A stretch of 64,000 bases of DNA from NCBI RefSeq assembly GCF_900111315.1, contig NZ_FOGU01000011.1, positions 51,076-115,075 on the forward strand. The letters run 5' to 3'. Positions 1 to 8,240 of this stretch are shown in pieces. The notes below the pieces were generated by a model. It saw nothing but the letters and a program-made list of their open reading frames with translations, was not told the DNA's origin and searched no databases. The number at the start of each line of letters is the position of its first letter. Position 1 is the stretch's first letter. The DNA comes from Tranquillimonas rosea (GTDB lineage Bacteria; Pseudomonadota; Alphaproteobacteria; Rhodobacterales; Rhodobacteraceae). The translations under genes and the position numbers were made by a program.

Positions 1-115
1 TGAACGCCAGCACGCACCAGGCGATCAGGGCGACGACCGGAAGCCATTTCAGGCCAGACTCGACCTCTTTGGAAAGTTGCAGGGAGGAGGCGGTGTGCCG
101 TTCGGAATATCGCAA
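1..115 (-). CDS. N-terminal fragment of a putative membrane protein
   Basis: A leftward reading frame is open from the window edge back to about position 154. Read from the TTG at 115, it gives a polar stretch of about 20 residues (LRYSERHTASS...) and then a hydrophobic run (LPVVALIAWCVLAF) that looks like the start of a membrane segment. A GTG at 154 is an in-frame alternative start. The rest of the protein lies outside the window, so no function can be given. It would be transcribed away from the hydrolase gene that starts at 386. Confidence 0.4.
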   Translation of the reverse strand, partial: MRYSERHTASSLQLSKEVESGLKWLPVVALIAWCVLAF

Positions 116-385
116 ATCAATGCTCCATCGGCGGCAAGTTCGCGCCGCGCTCACGTGTAACAGATTTGTAAAAATCTAAGGCGCCTCCGCAAACGGCAAC
201 CCGCCGGGGCCCCTTCAGCGCATTGTCGCCGACCCCTTCTTGCCATCTGCCGTTGCCTTGGGCGCCGGTGCGTCTCCTGTGCCGCCCTTGTGGTCAAGTT
301 CCGGCGATCCGGCACCTTCGCGCTGGACTTTGGCAGGGGGCACGGCGATAGACGTATCTTCGAAAGACGAGCATCGGACGCCCCC

Positions 386-2401
386 ATGAAGATCGATCAT
401 ACCCTCCCGGCCGAAATCCGAGAGATTGTCCATACCGAGATCCCGATGCCCGACGGCACACGGCTGGCGGCGCGCATCTGGATGCCGGTCGATGCCGAGA
501 CGCGGCCCGTTCCGGCGATCCTCGAGTACATTCCGTACCGCAAGAACGACAAGACGCTGGAGCGCGACCATGCCCGCGCGCCGTGGCTGGCCGCCCGCGG
601 CTATGCCTATGTCCGGGTCGACCTGCGCGGCACGGGTGAATCCGAAGGCGTGATGACCGACGAATACACCGAGCTCGAACTGCAGGACGGCTGCGACGCG
701 ATCGCGTGGATCGCGGACCAGGCGTGGTGCGACGGTGGCGTCGGCATCGTCGGCATCTCGTGGGGTGGCTTCAACGGCCTGCAGATCGCCGCGCTCAGGC
801 CGCCGGCGCTGAAGGCTGTGGTCACGATCTGCTCGACCGACGACCGCTATGCCGACGACATTCACTACATGGGCGGCACGATGCTGAGCGATCAGCTGTC
901 CTGGGCGTCAGTCATGTTCGGCATCAACACGCTGCCGCCGGATCCCGCCCATGTAGGCGACCGCTGGCGGAAGATGTGGCACGACCGGCTGGACGGCTCG
1001 GGCCTGTGGCTCAAGACGTGGCTCGAACACCAGACCCGCGACACGTACTGGAAACACGGCTCGATCTGCGAGGATTACGCCGATGTCGAAGTGCCGGTCT
1101 ATGCGGTGAGCGGCTGGGCCGACGGGTATTGCCGCGCCGTGTTCCGGCTGGTGCAGAACCTGCGCGGCCCGGCGAAGGGCATCGTCGGTCCGTGGTCGCA
1201 CAAATATCCCCATCTGGGCGAGCCGGGGCCGGCGATCGACTGGCTCAGCGAAGAGGCGCGCTGGTGGGACCAGTGGCTGAAGGGCGAGGACACCGGCATC
1301 ATGGAAGAGCCCGCGCTGCGGCTGTTCCTGCAGGACCATGCCGAGCCGCGGTCGCACTATGTCGAACGTGCCGGTCGTTGGATCACCGAGCCTGCGTGGC
1401 CCTCGCCGAACATCTCGCCCGTGTCCTATGCGCTCGGCGCCGATGGCAGGCTGTCGGTCGACGGTGATCTGCCGGACCGCCCGCTGCAGATCTGCTCGCC
1501 GCTCTGGGTCGGTCTGCAGGGCGGCAAGTGGTGTTCCTATGCGCATCCGGGCGACCAGCCCGGTGATCAGCGCCGGGACGACGCCGGCAGCCTCGTGTTC
1601 GAGACCGAGCCGCTGGAGGCGCCGGTCGAGATGGTGGGCGACGCGCGGCTGACGCTGACCTTCGCTGTCGACCGTCCCGTCGCGCAGGTTGCCGTGCGCC
1701 TGGGCGACGTGGCGCCGGACGGCGCCGTGACGCGGATCAGCTATGGCCTGATGAACCTGACGCACCGCAACGGCCACGACGCCCCCGAAGAGCTGGTGCC
1801 GGGCGAGGTCTACACCGTCAAGGTGCCGCTGAAACACGTGGCCCAGCATTTCCGCCGCGGCCACCGCATCCGGCTTTCGGTCTCGACGGTCTATTTCCCG
1901 ATCGCGTGGCCCTCGCCCGAGCTGGTGACGATGACGGTCCATCCCGGCCGGTCGAGCCTGTCGCTGCCCGTGCGTGCCGATGACGGGGCGACGGTGGCCG
2001 AGTTCGGCCCGCCGCGTATCGCGCCGCCGCTGGAGCTGACCCACGAGGTGCCGCCCGCCGCGGAATGGACGGTGATCGAGGACCGCGACACCGGCCGCGT
2101 CACCGTCGAGATCCTCGACCACGAGGGCGGGGCCGAGATCGACCGGCATGCCTTCTACCATCTCTCGGAAGGGCGCGAGACCTACAGCTATCTCCCCGGC
2201 GACCTGTCGTCGGTGCGGGGCAAGGTCACCTGGACGCACGAGATGCGGCGCGAGGACTGGACGGTCAAGACGATCACCGAGACGACGCTGTTCGGCACCG
2301 TGACCGATTTCCACGTCGAGGCGCGGCAACGCGCTTGGGAGGGCGAGGAACTGGTCAGCGACCTGTCGTGGAGCGAGACGCTGCCCCGGCAGCTGGTCTG
2401 A
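386..2401 (+). CDS. CocE/NonD family hydrolase (X-Pro dipeptidyl-peptidase-like)
   Basis: A 671-residue serine hydrolase of the CocE/NonD type, a family that includes cocaine esterase, alpha-amino-acid ester hydrolases and glutaryl-7-ACA acylases. The N-terminal half is an alpha/beta-hydrolase (PepX_N-like) with the nucleophile motif GISWGG, serine near residue 125. Downstream, SGWADG and GPWSHKYPH probably carry the acid and histidine of the triad. The C-terminal 250 residues match the PepX_C jelly-roll in layout (PLEAPVEMVGDARLTL). No signal peptide is visible, so it is probably cytosolic. The start at 386 is preferred because upstream in-frame codons give low-complexity sequence with no homology-like features. 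It converges on the importer/racemase/GNAT operon with only three bases between, which suggests but does not prove a shared catabolic role. The substrate is unknown. Confidence 0.88.
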   Translation: MKIDHTLPAEIREIVHTEIPMPDGTRLAARIWMPVDAETRPVPAILEYIPYRKNDKTLERDHARAPWLAARGYAYVRVDLRGTGESEGVMTDEYTELELQDGCDAIAWIADQAWCDGGVGIVGISWGGFNGLQIAALRPPALKAVVTICSTDDRYADDIHYMGGTMLSDQLSWASVMFGINTLPPDPAHVGDRWRKMWHDRLDGSGLWLKTWLEHQTRDTYWKHGSICEDYADVEVPVYAVSGWADGYCRAVFRLVQNLRGPAKGIVGPWSHKYPHLGEPGPAIDWLSEEARWWDQWLKGEDTGIMEEPALRLFLQDHAEPRSHYVERAGRWITEPAWPSPNISPVSYALGADGRLSVDGDLPDRPLQICSPLWVGLQGGKWCSYAHPGDQPGDQRRDDAGSLVFETEPLEAPVEMVGDARLTLTFAVDRPVAQVAVRLGDVAPDGAVTRISYGLMNLTHRNGHDAPEELVPGEVYTVKVPLKHVAQHFRRGHRIRLSVSTVYFPIAWPSPELVTMTVHPGRSSLSLPVRADDGATVAEFGPPRIAPPLELTHEVPPAAEWTVIEDRDTGRVTVEILDHEGGAEIDRHAFYHLSEGRETYSYLPGDLSSVRGKVTWTHEMRREDWTVKTITETTLFGTVTDFHVEARQRAWEGEELVSDLSWSETLPRQLV

Positions 2402-2404
2402 CCG

Positions 2405-3244
2405 TCAACCCAGCTCGAGCGTGCAGACACCGTATTCCAGCGCGGTGTCGCCGCCCGGTGCGGGGCCCGTCCACATCCGCGCGGTCTCGAAAACCTGCGA
2501 CAAACCCAATGCCTCGGCCGCCGCAAGGGCCGGGGCGTTGCAGTCGGGGACGTCCAGCATGATCTGCGCGCCTTCTGCCAGAACGACCAGGTCGTCCAGC
2601 AGGCGGCGGGCGACCGTTTCGTCGCGGGCGTGCAATGGCCCGATCTTCCAGCCGACACGACACCGCCGCATCGCCGCATAGCCCGCCAGATGGCCGCCGA
2701 TATGGATCGCGCGGACGTGGCGGTCGGGGGCGTTCTTCAGCCAGCCGGTCAGAAACGGCGCCCGCGCGAAACCGGTGGCGGCGGTGTCGAGTGCCAGCGC
2801 GTCGGCAAGATCGGCCTCGGAGAACGGGCGGCTGACGAGCCGTCCCGCGGGGGCGGGGACGCTGCCCGCGAACCGCAGCGTGGCGTGGTGACGCTGGAAC
2901 CCTGCGCGACCATAGCTCTCCTGCTGGGCGACCACACCGTCGAGCCCGACAGACGCGCCGTTCACGCGCGCCAGCCCGCTGGTCCAGACGGCGGTGCCGA
3001 GACCGCGCCCGCGCAGGTCCGCGCGGCACAGGAAAAGCCCGAGAAAGGCGTGCTCCGGCCCGACGCGGACGACCGACACCGCCGCGGCGGGAGCGCCGTC
3101 GTGTAGCGCCATCAGGAATCCCTCGGGGTCGGCGCCAATGAAATGCGCGGCATCCGACTGTCCGGGATTCCACCCCTCGTCGGCGGCCCAGTCGAGGACG
3201 TGCGAAAGGTCGTCGCGGGTCATCGGGCGGATCTCGGGGCTCAT
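2405..3244 (-). CDS. GNAT family N-acetyltransferase, two-domain
   Basis: A 279-residue protein of the GCN5-related acetyltransferase superfamily. The N-terminal domain (about residues 1-130) has the acetyl-CoA pyrophosphate loop R-G-R-G-L-G near residues 78-83, after the strand FLGLFLCRADL. It continues with GLDGVVAQQESYGRAGF, typical of strand 5 and helix 4. Residues 140-279 form a second domain resembling the one appended in YitH/HolE-type GNATs. Its start overlaps the racemase stop by four bases (ATGA), so it is the last gene of the importer operon. It may acetylate an amine derived from the imported compound; that is inference. Confidence 0.85.
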   Translation of the reverse strand: MSPEIRPMTRDDLSHVLDWAADEGWNPGQSDAAHFIGADPEGFLMALHDGAPAAAVSVVRVGPEHAFLGLFLCRADLRGRGLGTAVWTSGLARVNGASVGLDGVVAQQESYGRAGFQRHHATLRFAGSVPAPAGRLVSRPFSEADLADALALDTAATGFARAPFLTGWLKNAPDRHVRAIHIGGHLAGYAAMRRCRVGWKIGPLHARDETVARRLLDDLVVLAEGAQIMLDVPDCNAPALAAAEALGLSQVFETARMWTGPAPGGDTALEYGVCTLELG

Positions 3245-3948
3245 GCCTGGGTCTCCTTGTTGCGGGGCGCGGCATACCCTCCGGTCTTTACCGTGCGATG
3301 CCCCAGCCGTGCCAGACCCGAGGCCAGTTGCACCGCCGCCGCGACGCCGTCGATCACCGGCCGGTCGAGGTCGTGGGACAGCCGTTCGGCCATCTCAGCC
3401 ATGCCGCCGCAACCCAGCACCAGCGCGGCGTCGGGCACGTCCCGGGCGGCCTGCCGCAGGGCGGCCGCCACCGGGTCGGTCTCGCCCGTCGCGTACGACA
3501 GGTCCAGCACCGCCACACCGGCGGCGCGCACCCCGGCGCAGCGCGTGGCAAGACCATTCAGCCGCAGGTTCGCCTCCAGCACCGGGACCGACACGGGCGC
3601 GGCGGTGACCACGATGAAGCGTTCGGCCAGCTGGCAGGCCAGCAGGCAGGCGGCCTCTCCGATCCCCACGACGGGCCGCGTCGCGGCGCAGCGGGCGGCG
3701 TGCAGGCCGGTGTCGTCGAAGCAGGCGATGATGTGGGCGTCCACGCCGTCCGCCTCGGCCTCGGCGATGCGCTGCAGCAGGCCGGGGACCGCCATCGCGC
3801 CGTCGTGGTGCCCCTCGATCGAGGCGGGCCCTCGGGGCGAGGTCGTGGCTACGATCTCGACATCCGGCGGCGCGGTCGCGTGGGCGGCGGCGGCGATGGT
3901 GCGGGTCATCGACGCGCTGGTGTTCGGGTTCACGACGTGAAGGCGCAT
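3241..3948 (-). CDS. Aspartate/glutamate/hydantoin racemase family protein
   Basis: A 235-residue cofactor-independent racemase of the Asp/Glu/hydantoin superfamily. Two catalytic-type cysteines sit where expected: Cys76 in IIACFDD and Cys180 in VLGCGGM. The N-terminal NPNTSASMT is the usual anion-binding start of the hydantoin racemase branch. Enzymes of this fold interconvert D and L forms of amino acids or hydantoins, or isomerise maleate and related acids; the substrate cannot be told from sequence. It starts five bases after the stop of the upstream permease and overlaps the GNAT gene, so all are one transcript. A racemase inside an importer operon suggests that the imported molecule or its product has a stereocentre to be inverted. 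Confidence 0.88.
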   Translation of the reverse strand: MRLHVVNPNTSASMTRTIAAAAHATAPPDVEIVATTSPRGPASIEGHHDGAMAVPGLLQRIAEAEADGVDAHIIACFDDTGLHAARCAATRPVVGIGEAACLLACQLAERFIVVTAAPVSVPVLEANLRLNGLATRCAGVRAAGVAVLDLSYATGETDPVAAALRQAARDVPDAALVLGCGGMAEMAERLSHDLDRPVIDGVAAAVQLASGLARLGHRTVKTGGYAAPRNKETQA

Positions 3949-3953
3949 CGGCG

Positions 3954-4832
3954 TCAGCGCTGGTTCCGGCTGCGGCGGATCACGAAGGCGACCGTCAGCA
4001 GGACGCCCACCGCCAGAAGGGACGCCGCCGTCGTCGTCGTGCCGAGGGCGTAGATCTCGGGCGTCGTCACCGTCGTGGTCAGGGCGGCAAGCTGCATGGG
4101 CAGCGTGTTGTCCGATCCCATAACCTGGCTCGAGCGTGCCAGTTCGTCCCAGGACAGCGTGAAGCCGAAGACGGCGACCCCGATCAGGAACGGCGCGATG
4201 ATCGGCAGCGTGACATGCACGAAGGTCTGCCAGCGCGAGGCGCCCAGGTCGCGGGCCGCTTCCTCGTAGGAGGGGTCGAAGCGATTGAAGACCGCGAACA
4301 TGATCAGCAGGCCGAAGGGCAGGGTCCAGGTCAGGTGCGCCCCGAGTCCCGAGGTGAAGGTGCCAAGCGCTGTGACGAAGTTGCGCTGGATCGACTCCAT
4401 CCCCGTAGCCATGCCGAACGCCTTGACCGCCTCGTCGATCAGGCGGAACTCCAGCCCGATGCCCAGCGACACGACGATCGACGGCATGATCAGGCTGGCG
4501 ATGGCGACGTAGAGCAACAGCATGGCACCCGGAAACCGCCGCCGGAAGGCGAGGCCGGCCATGACCGAGATGACCACTGTCAGCACCATAACCACCAGCG
4601 CCAACCGCAGCGAGCGGAAGAACGCGGTCGAGATGTCCACCGATCCGCCGTCGGACCACAAGGTCCGGAACCAGTGCAGCGACCAGCCCCGCATGGGGAA
4701 GACCAACCCCCCGTCCGGCCCCTGGAACGACAGCACCACGATGGCGAGCATCGGCCCGTAGAGGAACAGGATGAACAGCGTGAAGACCGCTGCGAGCACG
4801 TAGAAGGATCGGGGACGTCCACCGTCGGCCAT
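3954..4832 (-). CDS. ABC transporter permease, PotC-like
   Basis: A 292-residue inner-membrane permease of the binding-protein-dependent type (BPD_transp_1). It has about six predicted membrane segments, beginning FYVLAAVFTLFILFLYG. A cytoplasmic EAA loop (YEEAARDLGASRW) lies near residue 205 and docks on the ATPase. Length and layout match PotC of spermidine/putrescine importers and related transporters for organic ions. It follows its partner permease after one base. The hydrolase, racemase and acetyltransferase neighbours suggest a substrate other than plain polyamine. Confidence 0.93.
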   Translation of the reverse strand: MADGGRPRSFYVLAAVFTLFILFLYGPMLAIVVLSFQGPDGGLVFPMRGWSLHWFRTLWSDGGSVDISTAFFRSLRLALVVMVLTVVISVMAGLAFRRRFPGAMLLLYVAIASLIMPSIVVSLGIGLEFRLIDEAVKAFGMATGMESIQRNFVTALGTFTSGLGAHLTWTLPFGLLIMFAVFNRFDPSYEEAARDLGASRWQTFVHVTLPIIAPFLIGVAVFGFTLSWDELARSSQVMGSDNTLPMQLAALTTTVTTPEIYALGTTTTAASLLAVGVLLTVAFVIRRSRNQR

Positions 4833-4833
4833 G

Positions 4834-5778
4834 TCAGAGCTCCCGCCGGATATCGACCATCTTGAGAAGCGCCGAGATCGCGAAGGTCACGGCGATCAGC
4901 AGCAGCACCGCGTTGGCCGCCGCGATGGGGAATTGCAGGTACTGGATCTGGGTCTGGATCGTCTTGCCGACAGAGGCGATCTGCTGGCCGCCCATGATCC
5001 CGATCGTCAGGAAGTCGCCCATCACGATGGTTATGACGAAGATCGACCCGATGATGATGCCCGGCTTTGCGAGCGGAATGATCACGCTTGTCAGCGTCTG
5101 CACGCCCGTTGCGCCGGAATCCGCCGCGGCCTCGATCAGCGACCGGTCGATACGCATCATCGAGTTGAAGATCGGCACGACCATGAACAGCGCGTAGAGG
5201 TGGGTCAGCGCCAGCACGACGGCGAAGTCGGAATAGAGAAGCCATTCCAGCGGCGTATCCGTCACGCCGATGTCGATGAGGAAGCCGTTGACCAGCCCGT
5301 TCCGCCCCAGCAGCGGAATCCACGAGATCATGCGGATCACGATCGAGGTCCAGAACGGGATCGTGCACAGCAGGAAGAACGCCACCTGCACCGGCAGGGT
5401 GCGCACGTGGAAGGCCAGGAAATAGGCCACGGTGAACCCGATCAGCAGGGTCGTCAGCCAGACCAGGAAACAGAATTTCAGCGTCGAGAGATACGTCGCC
5501 AGCGTCACGCAGAGACCGGGAAGCTCTTCCAGGCAGCCGGAGAACACGTCGGTGTAGTTCTGGAAGACGAGGGCGGGCTCGATCGAGTATTGGGTGAACT
5601 CCCAGAAGCTGACGATGATCGTCACCGCCAGCGGCAGCAGGAAGAACACGAAAAAGACCAGCGCCATCGGTGCGGCCTGCCACAGCGCCTTCCCGGCGCC
5701 GGGTTCGGCCCCCGTGGCGCTCTTGGCGCGGGCGCGCCGGAAGAACCGGCGCGCCCCGTCTGCGGTGGCCTCGCTCAT
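4834..5778 (-). CDS. ABC transporter permease, PotB-like
   Basis: A 314-residue permease partner of the PotC-like protein. After a cytosolic tail of about 35 residues (MSEATADGARRFFRRARAK) comes a first membrane segment (MALVFFVFFLLPLAVTII), then a long periplasmic loop and the BPD_transp_1 domain with the EAA loop IEAAADSGATGVQ. The ATG at 5778 overlaps the stop of the binding-protein gene (ATGA), which fixes the start. A longer in-frame reading upstream only shadows the binding-protein gene. Confidence 0.92.
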   Translation of the reverse strand: MSEATADGARRFFRRARAKSATGAEPGAGKALWQAAPMALVFFVFFLLPLAVTIIVSFWEFTQYSIEPALVFQNYTDVFSGCLEELPGLCVTLATYLSTLKFCFLVWLTTLLIGFTVAYFLAFHVRTLPVQVAFFLLCTIPFWTSIVIRMISWIPLLGRNGLVNGFLIDIGVTDTPLEWLLYSDFAVVLALTHLYALFMVVPIFNSMMRIDRSLIEAAADSGATGVQTLTSVIIPLAKPGIIIGSIFVITIVMGDFLTIGIMGGQQIASVGKTIQTQIQYLQFPIAAANAVLLLIAVTFAISALLKMVDIRREL

Positions 5779-7034
5779 GCCGCGATGAACTCGTTCCACT
5801 TGCGGACCATGTACTGGTTCTCGTCCATGACGGCGTTCCAGCATGCGACAGCGCCCATCCGTTCCTCGTAGGAGCCGCCGTCGCGCACGGCGCCGGCCTC
5901 TTCCATGAGGTCGCCGGAGGGCGACATGATGTCCTGCTCGGCTTCCTTGCCCTCGTACCAATAGGCCCACTCGTAGGGCTCCATGAACTCTTTCGCGGTA
6001 TCCAGCACGGCCGGATAGTAGCCTTGGCGGGACAGATGCGCGCCCGCCCAGCCCGAGAGGAACCAGTTGACGAACTCGTAGGCCGCGTCGAGCTTGCGGT
6101 CCGAGATCGTGCGGGGCAGGCCAAAGCCCGAGGCCCAGGCGCGATAGCCTTCCTGCAGCGGCTGGTACTTGCACGGCACGCCCTGGGTGCGGACGGCGGT
6201 GACGGCGGGCGACCACATCGACTGGATCACCACCTCGCCCGAGGCCATCAGGTTCACCGACTCGTTGAAGTTCGACCAGAAGGCGCGGAACTGGCCGGCA
6301 TTCTTGGCCTCGATCAGCTTCTCGATGGTGAAGTCGATCTCTTCGCGGGTCATGTTGCCCTTGTCGCCGTAGGTGATGTCACCCCGCGCCTCGAGCGCCA
6401 TCGCGGCGTCCATGATCCCGATCGACGGGATGTTCAGGATCGAGGCCTTGCCGGCGAAGTCGGGATCGAGCAGCGACGCCCACGACGAGATCTCCTTGTC
6501 GATCAGGTCGGGACGGATGCCCAGCGTGTCGGCGTTGTAGGTCGTGGGGATCAGCGTGATCCAGTCCGTCGGCTCGGTCGCGAAGGACTGCGAGTTCTGC
6601 CCTTCGAGATAGAACACCTCGGCGGGCGCGGTGCCCTGCAGGCCGACTTCCTTGCCGTTGACGGTGCCCTCGGTGATCACGCTGGCGATGTCGTCGGCGC
6701 GCTCGATGCGGCTGGCGTCCATGCCCATCAGGTTGCCCGACGGCACGAGGTTGGGCAGCGCGAAATACTCGCTGTCGACCAGGTCGAACGAGTTCGGCTG
6801 CGTGATGACGCGGCGGGCCACGTCGTCGGTCGTGACCGCGATGTACTCGATGTTGATCCCGAGTTCCTCGCCGGCCTTCTGCGCGATGCCGGGCGACTGG
6901 TTCACGGCCGTGGACAGGTAGCGCAGGGTCACCGGCTCTTGCGCGTGGACGAAGGGCGCCGGGAATGCCGCCGCCGCACCTGCGGCGGACGCTCCCTTGA
7001 GAAAGCCGCGACGGCTCGCACGGATCTTGGTCAT
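5775..7034 (-). CDS. ABC transporter periplasmic substrate-binding protein, PotD-like, Tat-exported
   Basis: A 419-residue extracytoplasmic solute-binding protein. The N-terminus has a textbook twin-arginine motif (S-R-R-G-F-L-K, residues 7-13), a hydrophobic alanine-rich stretch and a cleavage site near HAQ-EP at about residue 32, so it is exported folded through Tat. The body resembles family 1 binding proteins of the PotD/spermidine group (IEYIAVTTDDVARRV, YEFVNWFLSGWAG). It sits between the ATPase and the permeases. A ribosome site (AGAGGGGA) precedes the ATG at 7034. The ligand is unknown; the operon partners suggest an amino-acid derivative or organic amine. Confidence 0.92.
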   Translation of the reverse strand: MTKIRASRRGFLKGASAAGAAAAFPAPFVHAQEPVTLRYLSTAVNQSPGIAQKAGEELGINIEYIAVTTDDVARRVITQPNSFDLVDSEYFALPNLVPSGNLMGMDASRIERADDIASVITEGTVNGKEVGLQGTAPAEVFYLEGQNSQSFATEPTDWITLIPTTYNADTLGIRPDLIDKEISSWASLLDPDFAGKASILNIPSIGIMDAAMALEARGDITYGDKGNMTREEIDFTIEKLIEAKNAGQFRAFWSNFNESVNLMASGEVVIQSMWSPAVTAVRTQGVPCKYQPLQEGYRAWASGFGLPRTISDRKLDAAYEFVNWFLSGWAGAHLSRQGYYPAVLDTAKEFMEPYEWAYWYEGKEAEQDIMSPSGDLMEEAGAVRDGGSYEERMGAVACWNAVMDENQYMVRKWNEFIAA

Positions 7035-7064
7035 GTGAAGTCCCCTCTCTGTTGGACTGGGCTT

Positions 7065-7079
7065 GGTCCCTGTGGGACC
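7065..7079 (-). repeat. Short perfect inverted repeat between ATPase and binding-protein genes
   Basis: GGTCCC and GGGACC separated by TGT form a perfect 6-bp stem in the 67-base gap between the ATPase stop and the binding-protein start. No T-run follows, so it is not a convincing terminator. It could be an RNA-processing or stability element, common before highly expressed binding proteins. Confidence 0.3.
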
Positions 7080-7101
7080 GGTTCTTGGACCGCGTTGCCG
7101 T

Positions 7102-8088
7102 TCAGGGCTCGGCGGTCAGTTCGTGCACCTCGTCGGCGGGCCAGGTCAGGCCGACCACGTCGCCGGGTGTCACGGGATCGCTGAAATAGGTGCGCTCGGA
7201 GACGATGGCCGACATCTCGTCGCCGCTGTCGGTGGCGAGGTTCACCATCACCTGCGGTCCGCGATACTCGACCTCCTGCACCGTGGCGCGGCGCGCGCCG
7301 TCGGCGCGGCTGATCTGCAGCGCGTCCGAGCGAAGGGTCACGGTCCGGCCGCCCTCGGACATGATGTTGTGGCCGCCCATGAAGCGGGCCACGAACTCTG
7401 TGCGCGGGCGGTTGAAGACCTCGCGGGCGGGGCCCGACTGCACGATCTTCGCATCGTTCATCACCACGACCAGGTCGGAGAGGGCCATCGCCTCTTCCTG
7501 GCTGTGGGTGACGTGGATGAAGCTGATGCCCAGCTCGCGCTGGATGCGCCGCAGCTCGCCCCGCATCCGCACCCGCAGGAACGGGTCCAGCGCCGAGAGC
7601 GGCTCGTCCAGGAGCAGCACCGAGGGCCGCGTCATCAGCGCCCGCGCCAGTGCCACGCGCTGTTGCTGGCCGCCGGAAAGCTGGTTCGGCTTGCGGTCGG
7701 CGAACTCGGTCATCGAGACGAGATCGAGCATCTCCATGGCGCGCTTGCGGCGCTCGGCCTTGCCGGTGCCCTGCATTTTCAGGGAAAAGGCCACGTTCTC
7801 GGCGATGTCGAGATGCGGGAACAGGGCGTAGTTCTGGAACATCATCGCCGTACCGCGCTTGGCCGGCGGGATGTCGTTGATGCGGCGGTGGCCGATCAGG
7901 ATGTCGCCGTCCGAGATCGACTCGTGCCCCGCGATCATGCGCAGGGTCGAGGTCTTGCCGCAGCCCGAGGGGCCGAGCAGGCAGCAGTACTGGCCTGCCT
8001 CTATCTTGAGTGAAATCCGGTCGACCGCCACCACGTCGCCATAGGCCTTGGTGACTGCCGCGAGTTCTACGGTTTCCGGTTGTGCCAT
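7102..8088 (-). CDS. ABC transporter ATP-binding protein, PotA-like
   Basis: A 328-residue ATPase subunit for the PotBCD-like importer. Walker A GPSGCGKTS lies at residues 39-47, the Q-loop at FQNYALF, the signature LSGGQ at 137-141, Walker B VLLLDEP ending near 163, and the H-loop histidine at 195 in VTHSQEEA. The C-terminal 90 residues form a TOBE_2-type regulatory domain. It is the first gene of a leftward six-gene operon (ATPase, binding protein, two permeases, racemase, GNAT). The upstream gap 8089-8240 should hold the promoter, but I could not pick out clear -35 and -10 boxes. Confidence 0.94.
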   Translation of the reverse strand: MAQPETVELAAVTKAYGDVVAVDRISLKIEAGQYCCLLGPSGCGKTSTLRMIAGHESISDGDILIGHRRINDIPPAKRGTAMMFQNYALFPHLDIAENVAFSLKMQGTGKAERRKRAMEMLDLVSMTEFADRKPNQLSGGQQQRVALARALMTRPSVLLLDEPLSALDPFLRVRMRGELRRIQRELGISFIHVTHSQEEAMALSDLVVVMNDAKIVQSGPAREVFNRPRTEFVARFMGGHNIMSEGGRTVTLRSDALQISRADGARRATVQEVEYRGPQVMVNLATDSGDEMSAIVSERTYFSDPVTPGDVVGLTWPADEVHELTAEP

Positions 8089-8240
8089 TCTTCGCCCCCA
8101 AGCGTCGCCGGAAGGGTGCGCCGAGGGGCGGGCCCGTGCAATTTGGCGGCGTCAATGACGCGGCGAAATTGGGCGAATGGTCAAATCATGTGCATATGGC
8201 CCGCCGTTTGCCGCCGATTTGCGCCGGATGTGAGCGATTT

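Noticed and set aside
5670..7184. A 504-codon plus-strand frame opposite the binding-protein gene
   Set aside because: A shadow of the Tat-exported binding protein: Arg/His/Gly-rich translation, no family match, no ribosome site.
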